A stretch of DNA of 64,000 nucleotides from Scatomorpha sp964345235 (lineage in GTDB: Bacteria > Bacillota > Clostridia > Oscillospirales > Oscillospiraceae): positions 124,001 through 188,000 of the forward strand of contig CAYFQE010000001.1 of the NCBI GenBank assembly GCA_964345235.1, in the 5' to 3' direction. The stretch's first letter is position 1; every line of letters starts with the position of its first letter. The notes beneath the pieces are model-generated. The model did no database searches, was not told the origin of the DNA, and saw only the letters and a program-made list of their open reading frames with translations. Made by a program: the position numbers and the translations under genes. Shown here in pieces: positions 9,268-19,472 of this stretch.

Positions 9268-9918
9268 CTAGTCCTTGCACATAAGTATATAGTCCAAGAG
9301 TGCCTTAGGGGTTTTAAAAATCTCTAAGGCACCTGCTTTTTTAAGCTCGCCTTTCTCTGCATATCCCCATGAAACACCCAAACAGGGTAGATTGTTTGCC
9401 AATGCTCCCAAAACATCGTTATCTCTGTCCCCTATCATTACCGAGCCGTCACTTCCCCACTTTTTGATAAGAGCGTCAATTATTTCTCTCTTTTGTGTCA
9501 TCTTTCCTTCAAGATCACTGCCAAGAATTTCATCAAACAAATCAATATACCCAAAATTATTGAGAATTATTTTTGCATGAACTGTGGGCTTTCCGGTAGC
9601 TATCAATATATTAATACCATTGTTCTTAAGTTCTTTTACGCATTCAAACACATCGGGATATGGCGAGCATTCATTTATACCAATAGCTTCATATCGTTCT
9701 CTGAATTTTGCAATCATTTGTTTTCCGGTTTGCTCATCTACCGAATATCTTTTCATAAAAGAATCTAACAAGGGAGGCCCGACAAAACTTTTAAGTTCCT
9801 CGGGATTGTCCTCTGTATATCCAAATGATTGGGCAGAATACTGAACGCTTTTAGTAATTCCTTCTCCGGTATCGAATAAAGTGCCGTCGAAGTCGAAAAG
9901 TAGATTTTTAATTTTCAT
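9268..9918 (-). CDS. HAD-superfamily hydrolase, phosphoglycolate phosphatase-like
   Basis: A 216-residue HAD subfamily IA phosphatase. Motif I is DFDGTLFD with the nucleophile Asp9 and acid-base Asp11; motif II is LIATGKP; a lysine motif follows; motif IV is MIGDRDND. An alpha-helical cap lies between motifs I and II (about 15-85). Gph/PpaX-like phosphatases and nucleotidases share this layout, so the substrate is open. Its position between pfp and eno suggests a house-cleaning role for damaged or side-product phospho-metabolites of glycolysis, but that is inference. Confidence 0.82.
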   Translation of the reverse strand: MKIKNLLFDFDGTLFDTGEGITKSVQYSAQSFGYTEDNPEELKSFVGPPLLDSFMKRYSVDEQTGKQMIAKFRERYEAIGINECSPYPDVFECVKELKNNGINILIATGKPTVHAKIILNNFGYIDLFDEILGSDLEGKMTQKREIIDALIKKWGSDGSVMIGDRDNDVLGALANNLPCLGVSWGYAEKGELKKAGALEIFKTPKALLDYILMCKD

Positions 9919-9940
9919 TTAAACACCTTAAAATGAATGA

Positions 9941-9970
9941 CCGACTACCCAAAAACAAGGGTAGCCGGTT
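9941..9970 (-). terminator. Hairpin downstream of eno
   Basis: Eleven-base arms (9941-9951 and 9960-9970) form a hairpin on the minus-strand transcript with one G-U pair, about 20 bases after the eno stop. The following run is only moderately T-rich, so termination may be partial. Confidence 0.6.
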
Positions 9971-9989
9971 ATTACAATAATTTATATTT

Positions 9990-11300
<1,311 letters not shown>

Positions 11301-11308
11301 TTAATTTA

Positions 11309-12826
11309 TTACTTGATGAGTGTTTTACCTGTCATTTCCGCAGGTTGGTTTAATCCCATATAGTCTAAAATTGTGGGCGCTATGTCTGCCAGCTTGCCGC
11401 CGGCTCTTAGTCTTATAGTTTTATCTGTTGAAATAAAGGGCACATTATTTGTTGTGTGTGCGGTATACTTCTCGCCGCCTTCATTTATCATCTTTTCGGC
11501 ATTTCCATGATCGGCAGTAATAAAAAGCGTGATTTCATTTTCATCAGCTGAATTAATGAGCTTTAAAAGGGCTTTGTCAACTGTTTCTACCGCTTTCACG
11601 GCAGCATCAAGATTCCCTGTGTGTCCAACCATATCGCAGTTCGCATAGTTGCAGACATAAAGCATATAGCTTTTGTCCTCAAATTTTTGGATAAGGTTTT
11701 CTGTAACAGCTTCTGCGCTCATCTGCGGTATGAGATCGTAGGTGGCATACTCTTTGGGCGAAGGTACAAGTATTCTGTCTTCCCCTACATAGGGCATTTC
11801 TTTTCCGCCGTTTAGGAAAAATGTTACATGAGCATATTTTTCGGTTTCGGCAATTCTAAACTGCTTCATCCCCAGCGAGCTTACATATTCACCTAAAGTG
11901 TTTTCTATTGATTCCGGCGGAAATGCAATTGGCAGAGAAAGATCGGCATCATACGATGTAGTGCAAACGAAATTCACATCCAAGTTTTCCGTGTCGACAC
12001 TTGCATTTTCAGGAAGATCTCCACTTATTGCCCAAGTTATTTCTCGGGCTCTATCAGGTCTGAAGTTGATAAAAACTACACTGTCGCCATCTTCGATTTT
12101 GGCATTGCGAATTAAAACCGTTGGCTCGAGAAACTCGTCAAAAACGCCTTGATTGTAGCTGCTCTTAATTGCTTCTATAGCATTATCTGCATATATACCC
12201 TGCCCTCTAGCAATAGCATCATAGCCTTTTTGGAGTCTTTCCCAGCGTTTATCTCTATCCATACCCCAAAAACGACCCTGAACTGTTGCAATCTTTCCTA
12301 CACCGAGTTGATTACACCTGTCAACTAACTTTTCCATGAATCCAAGTCCACTGTTTGGCGCAACATCTCTGCCGTCTAAAAACATATGCAAATACAGATT
12401 GCGGCAACTGCGTCTTTTTGCAAGCTCTAAAAAGGCAAATATATGCTCAATATGACTGTGCACACCGCCATCCGAAAGAAGCCCCAGAAGGTGAACTTTT
12501 TTATTGTTCTCTACAGCTTTGTCAATAGCATTGTTGTAAGCCTCATTCTGAAAAAAACTGCCGTCTTCTATGGATTTTGTAATTCGCGGCAAATCCTGAA
12601 ATACAACTCTACCCGCGCCGATGTTTGTGTGTCCAACTTCCGAGTTTCCCATTTGGCCTTCCGGAAGTCCAACACTCATTCCCGAGGTCTCTAAACTTAC
12701 ATTTGGGTAGTTTTTTAGAAGATTATCCAAAGTCGGGGTGTTGGCAATATATACGGCATTTCCGGTTTTTTCTTCCGATAGTCCCAGTCCATCTAAAATA
12801 ACCAGTGCAGTTCTATTTTTTTTCAT
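11309..12826 (-). CDS. gpmI: 2,3-bisphosphoglycerate-independent phosphoglycerate mutase
   Basis: Interconverts 3- and 2-phosphoglycerate using two manganese ions. The 505-residue protein opens with LVILDGLGLSE carrying the metal-binding Asp, has the phosphoserine site in GQMGNSEVGHTNIG, and shows FLDGRDVAP and the C-terminal alkaline-phosphatase-like metal site TADHGNAE. The start overlaps the end of tpiA by 14 bases, which suggests translational coupling. It is the only phosphoglycerate mutase seen in the window, so the cofactor-independent route is the one supported here. Confidence 0.97.
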   Translation of the reverse strand: MKKNRTALVILDGLGLSEEKTGNAVYIANTPTLDNLLKNYPNVSLETSGMSVGLPEGQMGNSEVGHTNIGAGRVVFQDLPRITKSIEDGSFFQNEAYNNAIDKAVENNKKVHLLGLLSDGGVHSHIEHIFAFLELAKRRSCRNLYLHMFLDGRDVAPNSGLGFMEKLVDRCNQLGVGKIATVQGRFWGMDRDKRWERLQKGYDAIARGQGIYADNAIEAIKSSYNQGVFDEFLEPTVLIRNAKIEDGDSVVFINFRPDRAREITWAISGDLPENASVDTENLDVNFVCTTSYDADLSLPIAFPPESIENTLGEYVSSLGMKQFRIAETEKYAHVTFFLNGGKEMPYVGEDRILVPSPKEYATYDLIPQMSAEAVTENLIQKFEDKSYMLYVCNYANCDMVGHTGNLDAAVKAVETVDKALLKLINSADENEITLFITADHGNAEKMINEGGEKYTAHTTNNVPFISTDKTIRLRAGGKLADIAPTILDYMGLNQPAEMTGKTLIK

Positions 12827-13601
12827 TACTTACTTCTAATGCGCTTTCTATTATTTTTACAAAATCTTCGGGTACAAGCGAAGCTCCGCCAATGAGTCCG
12901 CCGTCAATATCCTCTTGCTCAAGAAGTTCTTTGCTGTTTTTCGCGTTCATAGAGCCTCCGTAAAGAATGCTTACCGAGCGCGCTGTTCTTGCATCAAAGT
13001 TGTTTCTTATGCATGTTCTAATAAACTTACACATTTCGCCTGCCATCTCTGCGGAAGCGGTTTTTCCGGTTCCGATTGCCCAGATGGGCTCGTAGGCTAT
13101 AACACACTTGCGCACATCTTTATCATTAAGTCCTGATAATGCCGCTTTAACCTGATATGCAAGGTGTTCTTTTGTAATATCTGCCTCTCTTTGCTCCAGA
13201 GACTCACCGACACATATAATCGGAACTATACCCGCATCCAAGAGTCTCTTTGCTTTAATGTTAATTTCATTATCACTTTCGTTGTGATACTCTCTTCTCT
13301 CCGAGTGCCCGACAATGCAATATCTAAGACCTAGGTCATTAAGCATCTCGGCGGAAACTTCTCCTGTATAGGCACCTTTTTCGTGGGCCGACACATCTTG
13401 CGCACCCGGAAGAATTTTGGCATCGGTCAAAGTTTTACACAGGTTGGAAAGATTTACATATGGCGCACAAATGACAATGTCAAAGCTCTTCTTAGATGGA
13501 AGCAACTCTCTAAGATTCTTTATATAGCCGCGCACTTCCGAGGGAAGTTTATTCATTTTCCAGTTGCCGGCAATAACTACTTTTCTGTATTTTTGATTCA
13601 T
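12813..13601 (-). CDS. tpiA: Triosephosphate isomerase
   Basis: Interconverts dihydroxyacetone phosphate and glyceraldehyde 3-phosphate. The 262-residue protein contains GNWKMNK with the active-site Asn and Lys, the electrophilic His in IVGHSERR, the catalytic Glu in AYEPIWAIGTGKTA (mobile loop included), and the phosphate-binding LYGGSM and GGLIGGASL. It starts 13 bases after pgk and overlaps gpmI at its end, in a single minus-strand operon. Confidence 0.97.
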   Translation of the reverse strand: MNQKYRKVVIAGNWKMNKLPSEVRGYIKNLRELLPSKKSFDIVICAPYVNLSNLCKTLTDAKILPGAQDVSAHEKGAYTGEVSAEMLNDLGLRYCIVGHSERREYHNESDNEINIKAKRLLDAGIVPIICVGESLEQREADITKEHLAYQVKAALSGLNDKDVRKCVIAYEPIWAIGTGKTASAEMAGEMCKFIRTCIRNNFDARTARSVSILYGGSMNAKNSKELLEQEDIDGGLIGGASLVPEDFVKIIESALEVSNEKK

Positions 13602-13614
13602 GAGTATTTCCTTT

Positions 13615-14805
13615 CTATTTATCCTGAAGGCACGCTACTCCGGGCAATTCCTTGCCCTCAAGAAACTCGAGCGACGCTCCCCCGCCGGTGCTTATGTGGC
13701 TGATTTTACCTGCATATCCGGACTTTTCTGCTGCCGAGGCGGAATCTCCGCCACCTATTACCGTTTTTGCATTAGAATCTGCCAATGCCTTAACAATGCT
13801 GAAGGTGCCCTTGCTAAATTTATCAAACTCAAAAACACCCATAGGACCGTTCCATATAACCGTTTTAGCGGTTTTTATTGCTTCGGCAAAAAGCTCAATT
13901 GTTTTTGGGCCTATATCCATACCCATAAGCTCATCGGGTATGTCGCCTTCTATAAGTTTGGCTTCAACATCATTAGAAAATTCAGAAGCTGCCAAGTGGT
14001 CTAAAGGAAGAAGAATTTTCACATTTTTTTCTTTTGCCTTTTTGAGCATATCAACAGCAAAATCAAAGTGTTCCGCATCAAAAAGGCTCTTTCCTATTTT
14101 ATATCCCTGAGCTTTTAAAAATGTATAGGCCATGCCGCCGCCGATTATTATTATATCAGCCTTATTCAGCAGATTGTTAATAACGGCAATTTTATCCGAT
14201 ACCTTGGCTCCGCCGAGGATTGAAACGAAAGGATGTCCGGGATTATCAATAGCTTCACCAAGATTTGTAAGCTCTTTACCCATAAGGAATCCGGAATAAG
14301 CCGGCAAAAATTCCGCAACACCGCCTGTAGAGGCGTGGAGTCTGTGTGCAGTCCCGAATGCATCATTTACATAGATGTCCGCAAGAGAGGCAAGCTCCTT
14401 GGCAAACTCGGTAGCGTTCTTTTCTTCTCTGATATCAAATCGAAGATTTTCGAGAAGCATGATTTCTCCGTCCTTCAGCGCTGCGGCCTTTTCTTTCGCA
14501 TCGGGGCCAATTGTATCGACAGCAAAAACAACATTCTTGCCCAGAATCTCCGATAGTCTCTCAGCTACGGGTTTAAGGCTCAGCTCGGGCTTAACTTCTC
14601 CCTTGGGTTTTCCGAGGTGCGAGCAAACAATAAGTCTTGCTGAATTATCCAGCAAATACTCAATTGTGGGAACAGCTGCCATTATTCTGATGTCACTTGT
14701 AATCTCACCGGTTTTTTTGTCGATAGGCACATTTAAATCACAGCGAAGTAAAACTTTCTTCCCTGTCGGGTCAAAATCTTTTACCGTTTTCTTGTTATAG
14801 TTCAT
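13615..14805 (-). CDS. pgk: Phosphoglycerate kinase
   Basis: Transfers phosphate from 1,3-bisphosphoglycerate to ADP. The 396-residue, two-domain protein has the N-terminal [11 protein letters not shown] signature, the substrate-site [23 protein letters not shown], and the C-terminal nucleotide-site [10 protein letters not shown] and GGGDSA. The start overlaps the trmL stop by four bases (ATGA type). GAPDH, which normally neighbours pgk, is absent from the operon; its place upstream is taken by the tRNA methyltransferase gene trmL. Confidence 0.97.
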   Translation of the reverse strand: MNYNKKTVKDFDPTGKKVLLRCDLNVPIDKKTGEITSDIRIMAAVPTIEYLLDNSARLIVCSHLGKPKGEVKPELSLKPVAERLSEILGKNVVFAVDTIGPDAKEKAAALKDGEIMLLENLRFDIREEKNATEFAKELASLADIYVNDAFGTAHRLHASTGGVAEFLPAYSGFLMGKELTNLGEAIDNPGHPFVSILGGAKVSDKIAVINNLLNKADIIIIGGGMAYTFLKAQGYKIGKSLFDAEHFDFAVDMLKKAKEKNVKILLPLDHLAASEFSNDVEAKLIEGDIPDELMGMDIGPKTIELFAEAIKTAKTVIWNGPMGVFEFDKFSKGTFSIVKALADSNAKTVIGGGDSASAAEKSGYAGKISHISTGGGASLEFLEGKELPGVACLQDK

Positions 14806-15302
14806 AGTCTAACCTCCATTTTCATTGATCCGAATTTTTTTAGATTTATAAAATTATTCTGCCTTAAAGCCTCGTAAATTATAACGGCAACCGAGTTTGA
14901 AAGATTTAGGCTTCTGGCTTCCGTAAGCATGGGTATTCTAATGCTAGAGTCGAAGTATTTTTCTAAAATTGCTTTTGGCAGACCCTTTGTTTCTTTGCCG
15001 AACATTATGCTGACATTTTCATTATAGCTTACATCCGTATAGCTTTTGGGAGCTTTTGTTGAAGCGAAATAGAGATTCTTATCTCCGTTGATTTCAAAGT
15101 ATTGCTCAATGTTTTTGTATACTTTTACATTGACAAGATGCCAATAGTCAAGTCCCGCTCTCTTAACTGAGCTTTCGGATATATCGAATCCAAGAGGCTC
15201 TATAAGATGTAAGGTCGAACCGGTACAGGCGCAGGTTCTTGCTATGGCGCCTGTGTTTTGCGGTATTTCCGGTTCTAAAAGAATAATGTTTATAATAACC
15301 AC
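14802..15302 (-). CDS. trmL: tRNA (cytidine/uridine-34 2'-O)-methyltransferase, TrmL family
   Basis: SPOUT-family methyltransferase that modifies the wobble nucleotide of leucine tRNAs. The 166-residue protein has the N-terminal [16 protein letters not shown] block, the [10 protein letters not shown] motif and the C-terminal [17 protein letters not shown] that forms the trefoil-knot SAM site. The GTG at 15302 used here lies inside a GAGGTGG Shine-Dalgarno-like stretch, while family members normally begin about three residues later. The true initiation codon may thus be a rare ATT or ATA just downstream. It is the first gene of the glycolytic operon, behind the promoter at 15325-15353. Confidence 0.88.
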   Translation of the reverse strand: MVIINIILLEPEIPQNTGAIARTCACTGSTLHLIEPLGFDISESSVKRAGLDYWHLVNVKVYKNIEQYFEINGDKNLYFASTKAPKSYTDVSYNENVSIMFGKETKGLPKAILEKYFDSSIRIPMLTEARSLNLSNSVAVIIYEALRQNNFINLKKFGSMKMEVRL

Positions 15303-15324
15303 CTCGGTATAATTTACAGTTTAA

Positions 15325-15353
15325 ATTTTACTACTATACTGCTTTCTAATCAA
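15325..15353 (-). promoter_or_regulatory. Promoter of the trmL-pgk-tpiA-gpmI-eno operon
   Basis: On the minus strand TTGATT (15353-15348) and TAAAAT (15330-15325) are separated by 17 bases, about 25 bases before the trmL start. Both boxes are close to the sigma-A consensus. Confidence 0.65.
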
Positions 15354-15463
15354 GATAAAAAAATTATTTATTTTCCAAATTTTACAAAAAAACACTATGA
15401 TTTGATTAAAAAAAATACAAACTATTATATTCAATTATTAACTGTGCAATATGTCTGAATATG

Positions 15464-15493
15464 TTGAAAAATCGGGTTAATATTTGTTATAAT
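15464..15493 (+). promoter_or_regulatory. Promoter of the alpha-hydroxy-acid oxidase-like gene
   Basis: TTGAAA at 15464-15469 and a perfect TATAAT at 15488-15493 are 18 bases apart, with a TG extended -10 at 15485-15486. It lies about 30 bases before the start codon. A strong sigma-A pattern. Confidence 0.75.
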
Positions 15494-15524
15494 AGTAAAT
15501 ATAAATTTGTCTGGAGGTATAAAC

Positions 15525-16541
15525 ATGGATTATCAGGAAATGCTTAATATAGCAAGAGAAAAGGTAGGCCCGCTTTGCAAAGCTTGCCCCGTATGCAATG
15601 GGAAGGCTTGCGGAAATAGCATGCCGGGTCCCGGTTCGAAGAATCCCGGCAACGGTGCGCTTATAAACTATGAGGCTTGGCAGAATATCTATGTTAACAT
15701 GGATACTATTGCAGATAACTGTGAGCCATGCACAGAGTTTGAACTCTATGGGCAGAAGTTTTCTATGCCTCTGTTTTCTGCCCCAATCGGAGCAATACCG
15801 GCACATTACGGCCCTGACTACAACGACATCAGCTACAACGATCTTATGATACCTGTATGTAAAGAGTTCGGAGTAGCCTCATTCACGGGCGACGGAGTAG
15901 ATCCGGCAGTAATGAAAGCTGCAGCTGTAATGATGGATAAGTGCGACGGTCTGGGTATTCCTACGATAAAACCCTGGAATATTGAAGCTGTGGCAGAAAA
16001 AATCGAATTCCTCAATGAGAGAAATATTTTTGCAGTTGCAATGGACATCGACGGCGCAGGACTCCCCTTCTTGAAGGCCATGAATCCGAACGCCGGCAGC
16101 AAAACGGTTTCCGAGCTAAAAGAAATAATAAGCTTAACCGATAGACCTTTCATTATTAAGGGTATTATGACTATTAAAGGAGCCCTAAAAGCTGTCCAGG
16201 CCGGCGCAAAGGGAATCGTTGTTTCGAACCACGGCGGAAGAGTTTTAGGTCAAACTCCATCTACGGCAGAGGTTCTGCCTGAAATTGCGGATGCCGTTAA
16301 GGGTAAGGCCACTGTTTTTGTTGATGGAGGAATTCGCAACGGAGTTGATATCTTCAAAGCATTGGCTCTGGGAGCAGATGCTGTTTTGATAGGCAGACCC
16401 TTTGTTCCTGCTGTCTACGGAGCTGCTGAAGAGGGCGTTAAGCTTCTGCTGAACAAGTATATGGCAGAACTTAAGGACACCATGAAAATGTGTGGAGCGT
16501 GCAAACTTTCAGATATTACAAGAGATATGGTCAGATTTTAA
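15525..16541 (+). CDS. FMN-dependent alpha-hydroxy-acid oxidizing protein with Cys-rich N terminus
   Basis: TIM-barrel flavoprotein of the lactate oxidase/glycolate oxidase family, expected to oxidise a 2-hydroxy acid or a related substrate. The active-site His and FMN-binding residues are in VVSNHGGRVLG, and the FMN phosphate loops are FVDGGIRNG and VLIGRPFV. The 338-residue protein begins with four cysteines spaced CxxCxxCxxxxC (C18, C21, C24, C29) and ends with CGAC (C323, C326); ordinary lactate oxidases lack both. From memory, clostridial relatives share the N-terminal cysteines. The ATG at 15525 follows GGAGGT. An upstream TTG at 15507 would include the ribosome site and is not used. 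Confidence 0.85.
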   Translation: MDYQEMLNIAREKVGPLCKACPVCNGKACGNSMPGPGSKNPGNGALINYEAWQNIYVNMDTIADNCEPCTEFELYGQKFSMPLFSAPIGAIPAHYGPDYNDISYNDLMIPVCKEFGVASFTGDGVDPAVMKAAAVMMDKCDGLGIPTIKPWNIEAVAEKIEFLNERNIFAVAMDIDGAGLPFLKAMNPNAGSKTVSELKEIISLTDRPFIIKGIMTIKGALKAVQAGAKGIVVSNHGGRVLGQTPSTAEVLPEIADAVKGKATVFVDGGIRNGVDIFKALALGADAVLIGRPFVPAVYGAAEEGVKLLLNKYMAELKDTMKMCGACKLSDITRDMVRF

Positions 16542-16551
16542 TAAATAATGC

Positions 16552-16579
16552 TTGCTTAATTTGAAAATTATAGTATAAT
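16552..16579 (+). promoter_or_regulatory. Promoter of secG
   Basis: TTGCTT at 16552-16557 and a perfect TATAAT at 16574-16579 are 16 bases apart, about 40 bases before the secG start. Confidence 0.6.
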
Positions 16580-16620
16580 TTATTGGCTGATTTAATTGAT
16601 TTGAAAGGATTTGTTCTTTA

Positions 16621-16848
16621 ATGACAATGGCATTGACTATTTTACAACTTATATCTGCAGTGGCGGTTACTCTTGTCGTTTTGTTCCAATCCGGTAAGCG
16701 TTCCGGGCTTTCGGGTAGCATTTCAGGCGGCGCCGAAACATTTCTGTCCAAGGGTAAGGCACGCACAATTGATGCCAAGCTCGCTAAAGCAACAAAGTGG
16801 ATTGCTCTCGTATTTGTTTTGCTTACTCTTTCACTGCATTTTGTATAA
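16621..16848 (+). CDS. secG: Preprotein translocase subunit SecG
   Basis: Small accessory subunit of the SecYEG protein-export channel. The 75-residue protein has two hydrophobic segments (about 3-22 and 58-74) separated by the conserved loop VLFQSGKRSGLSGSISGGAE, which is typical of SecG. An AAAGGA site precedes the ATG. In many Firmicutes secG is followed by rnr and smpB; here it stands alone between its own promoter and the terminator at 16865-16903. Confidence 0.93.
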   Translation: MTMALTILQLISAVAVTLVVLFQSGKRSGLSGSISGGAETFLSKGKARTIDAKLAKATKWIALVFVLLTLSLHFV

Positions 16849-16864
16849 ATAAGCTAATTTTGAA

Positions 16865-16903
16865 TAGACCCGGCAGGTCTAATGTCTGTCGGGTCTATTT
16901 TTT
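16865..16903 (+). terminator. Intrinsic terminator after secG
   Basis: Twelve-base arms (16865-16876 and 16886-16897), with one G-U pair and a nine-base loop, are followed by six T residues on the plus strand. Confidence 0.88.
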
Positions 16904-16914
16904 ATTTGATTAAA

Positions 16915-17463
16915 TTATTCATATTGAGCTCGCGGACCGCCAATATATTTCTTTCTGCATCTTGCAGCTGTTAGATGCGCACACCCCAGATCTTTATAAG
17001 AAAGCCTGCACGGTACCGCCACATCTCTCAGATGCATTCCTATAAAAGTGTCGCCAATATCTATGCCTAGACCTGCTTTTATATGTTCAACCGCAACCGG
17101 CTTCTTCATCAGCTCAAATACCTTAGATGCAAAAGAGCCGCCGGCATTCGGCACGGGTATAACATTTACGGTCTCTAGATTATATTTCTCGGCGGCATCC
17201 GCTTCAATAATCAAAGCCCTGTTCAGATGTTCACAACACTGCGCAGCCAGATAAAGTCCATGCTCATTAAGAATTGGCATTATGACAGAAATCAAAGCCT
17301 CCGCAATCTCTCCCGACGGATTTTTACCTATTACAGAACCGGCGATTTCACTGGTCGAACATCCGAAAACAAAAATCTCCGCGCGTTTAGGCTTAGCGAT
17401 ATCTATAAGCTCTTCGATGCATGTTTTTAACTCTGACTTAATTTGTTCTAAGTTTATCTCCAT
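16915..17463 (-). CDS. DUF436 / TIGR01440 family protein (YwlG-like)
   Basis: Conserved Firmicutes protein of unknown function. Visible family features are EIFVFGCSTSEIAGSVIGK, AAQCCEHLNRALIIE with paired cysteines, PNAGGSFA, and the C-terminal GCAHLTAARCRKKYIGGPRA. In-frame ATGs also occur at 17484 and 17475. The ATG at 17463 is chosen because GGAG lies seven bases upstream and the codon sits two bases after the stop of the preceding gene, giving 182 residues. It closes the minus-strand group rpe-recR-rnjA-arsC-like. The conserved Cys and His residues suggest metal or thiol chemistry, which is inference. Confidence 0.85.
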   Translation of the reverse strand: MEINLEQIKSELKTCIEELIDIAKPKRAEIFVFGCSTSEIAGSVIGKNPSGEIAEALISVIMPILNEHGLYLAAQCCEHLNRALIIEADAAEKYNLETVNVIPVPNAGGSFASKVFELMKKPVAVEHIKAGLGIDIGDTFIGMHLRDVAVPCRLSYKDLGCAHLTAARCRKKYIGGPRAQYE

Positions 17464-17465
17464 TT

Positions 17466-17798
17466 TCAGCTCCATGTTTCCCATACATCAGGCCTATACC
17501 CTACCGTTGCCTTGCTGCCATTTCGCACAATTGGGGTTTTTATAAGTCCGGGATTTTCCAATAACTTTTCATACTTGGCATCATTACCGGCCAGATACTT
17601 AAATAAAGCATAGTCTTCGGAATTCTCATTCAAAATTTCATTCATTCCACATGCACGCACAACGGAATCGAGCTCTCTCGGACTCAAGCCTTTTTGCATA
17701 ATATCAATGAGTTGAATTTTAATTCTTCTCTCTTTGAACCATCGTTCGGCTTTTTTTGAATCAAAACATTTTTTACGGGAAAAAATCTGTATGTTCAT
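17466..17798 (-). CDS. ArsC/Spx family thioredoxin-fold protein
   Basis: A 110-residue member of the ArsC/Spx/YffB family with a thioredoxin-like fold. The conserved N-terminal cysteine sits in SRKKCFDSKKA (C-x-x-S), followed by the WFKERRI segment and the family-typical ENPGLIKTPIVRNG with the cis-Pro region. True arsenate reductases and Spx regulators use the same fold. No ars genes are nearby, and the Spx CxxC is not present, so a thiol-reductase of unknown substrate is the safest call. It overlaps the rnjA stop by four bases. Confidence 0.78.
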   Translation of the reverse strand: MNIQIFSRKKCFDSKKAERWFKERRIKIQLIDIMQKGLSPRELDSVVRACGMNEILNENSEDYALFKYLAGNDAKYEKLLENPGLIKTPIVRNGSKATVGYRPDVWETWS

Positions 17799-19450
17799 AT
17801 TTCATTTATATGCAAAAGAATAATGGGGCTCTGTCTTGTAATTTTATAAATAAAGCCGGAAAGATTTGTGTTGATTATCTCTGTCATAGAGAGCGGATTT
17901 AAAATTTTTCTCTTTTTGCAACTGGAAAAGCTCTCTAAGATTACCCTGTTAATTTCGCCCTTAACTTCTGCCGACTCAAGATCACAATTAAAACCTCTGC
18001 TGAATAGTTCAGGAGCAGACACCAATTCCTTTGTTTCTGAATAGATATTCATTACAATTACCAAAATACCGTTTTGAGCAAGCTTTCTTCTATCATTAAT
18101 AATAGAAGCGTCAACTTCACCGACATTTTCGCCGTCTACATAGACAGGACCTGCCTTAACAAGTTTTTCGATTTTTATTGAGCTCTTAGTGATATCAATA
18201 ACACTTCCATTGTCGGCAAGAATTGTATTTGTGCTCTCAACACCCAAAACCTTTGCAAGTAAGGCGTGCTTATAGAGCATTCTATATTCACCATGAACAG
18301 GAATAAAAAACTTGGGTTTAACAAGCGATAGCATCATTTTAAGCTCTTCTTGAGATGCGTGTCCCGAAACATGTAAATCCGTGTGTTTATCATAGATTAC
18401 CTCGGCTCCGTTTTGGAAGAGCGCATCGATGACTCTCGAAATTGTTGTTTCGTTGCCCGGAATAGCAGACGCAGAAATAATTATTCGGTCATTATAATCT
18501 ATCTTAATCTGCTTATGCTCTGAAAAAGCCATTCTATACAGGGCTGACATACGCTCCCCTTGACTGCCTGTAGACAAAATGCAAATCTGATCCTTGGGAA
18601 GCGAATTTGCATCTTTAATATCAATCAGTGTTCCCTCGGGTATATCCATATACTCTAAAGCGCAGGCGACTGCCAGCATTTTTTCCATAGATCTGCCGTT
18701 AACGGCAACTTTTCTTCCGTATTTAACGGCAACTTTAATAATTTGCTGTATTCTCTGTATGTTGGAGGCGAAGGTCGTTACTATAATGCGCTTTTTACAG
18801 CCTTTGAAAAGCTCGTCAAATTTTTCAGAAACCTTAAGTTCGGAGATTGTGTATCCGGGTTTTTCGACATTAGTTGAGTCTGCAAGCAGGGCAAGAACAC
18901 CCTTATTGCCAAGTTCACCGAATCGGGAAAGATCTATCATCTCTCCTTTTACGGGGGTAAGGTCTATCTTAAAGTCACCGGTGTGTACAACAGTGCCTAT
19001 AGGAGTTTTTATCGCAAGGGCAACGGCATCCGCTATAGAGTGATTGACATTAATAAACTCGACTTCAAAAGCTCCAAGCTTAAATCTATCCCCTGCCCTT
19101 TTTGTAAATATCTGTGTATTGTGAAGCAAATCGTTTTCTTCCAACTTTAACTCAATAATTCCTGCCGAAAGAGGAGTTGCAAACACGGGTACATCAAGCT
19201 CGGGGAGCAAAAACGGAATAGCTCCTATGTGGTCCTCGTGGCCGTGAGTAATGACAATGCCCCTTATTTTTTCTTTATTTTGTCTAAGATATGTAATGTC
19301 TGGAATGACATAATCAACACCGTAAAGATCGTCGTCGGGGAATCCCATACCGCAGTCAATAATAATAATGTCTCGACCATATTCAAATACGGTCATGTTT
19401 TTGCCTATCTCGCCTAGGCCTCCTAAGGGTATAATTTTTAAATTCGACAT
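17795..19450 (-). CDS. rnjA: Ribonuclease J
   Basis: Metallo-beta-lactamase/beta-CASP nuclease with endonuclease and 5'-to-3' exonuclease activity in mRNA decay and rRNA maturation. The 551-residue protein shows IIPLGGLGEIGKNM at its start, DCGMGFP, the zinc-binding VITHGHEDHIGAIP, VHTGDFKID, LLADSTN, the beta-CASP STGSQGE, and HVSGHASQEEL with the final FIPVHGEYR. The ATG at 19450 has a GGAGAG site. The frame is open further upstream, into recR, but those residues are unlike the family. It lies between recR and an ArsC-like gene. Confidence 0.95.
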   Translation of the reverse strand: MSNLKIIPLGGLGEIGKNMTVFEYGRDIIIIDCGMGFPDDDLYGVDYVIPDITYLRQNKEKIRGIVITHGHEDHIGAIPFLLPELDVPVFATPLSAGIIELKLEENDLLHNTQIFTKRAGDRFKLGAFEVEFINVNHSIADAVALAIKTPIGTVVHTGDFKIDLTPVKGEMIDLSRFGELGNKGVLALLADSTNVEKPGYTISELKVSEKFDELFKGCKKRIIVTTFASNIQRIQQIIKVAVKYGRKVAVNGRSMEKMLAVACALEYMDIPEGTLIDIKDANSLPKDQICILSTGSQGERMSALYRMAFSEHKQIKIDYNDRIIISASAIPGNETTISRVIDALFQNGAEVIYDKHTDLHVSGHASQEELKMMLSLVKPKFFIPVHGEYRMLYKHALLAKVLGVESTNTILADNGSVIDITKSSIKIEKLVKAGPVYVDGENVGEVDASIINDRRKLAQNGILVIVMNIYSETKELVSAPELFSRGFNCDLESAEVKGEINRVILESFSSCKKRKILNPLSMTEIINTNLSGFIYKITRQSPIILLHINEI

Positions 19451-19472
19451 AATCTTCTCTCCATATATATAT

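Noticed and set aside
13652..14110. Plus-strand frame of 152 codons
   Set aside because: Antisense shadow of pgk with low-complexity Ser/Ile content and no ribosome site.
15303..15524. Possible small RNA or leader peptide in the AT-rich gap
   Set aside because: The gap is accounted for by two divergent promoters; no hairpin with a T-run and no convincing short frame with a ribosome site was found.
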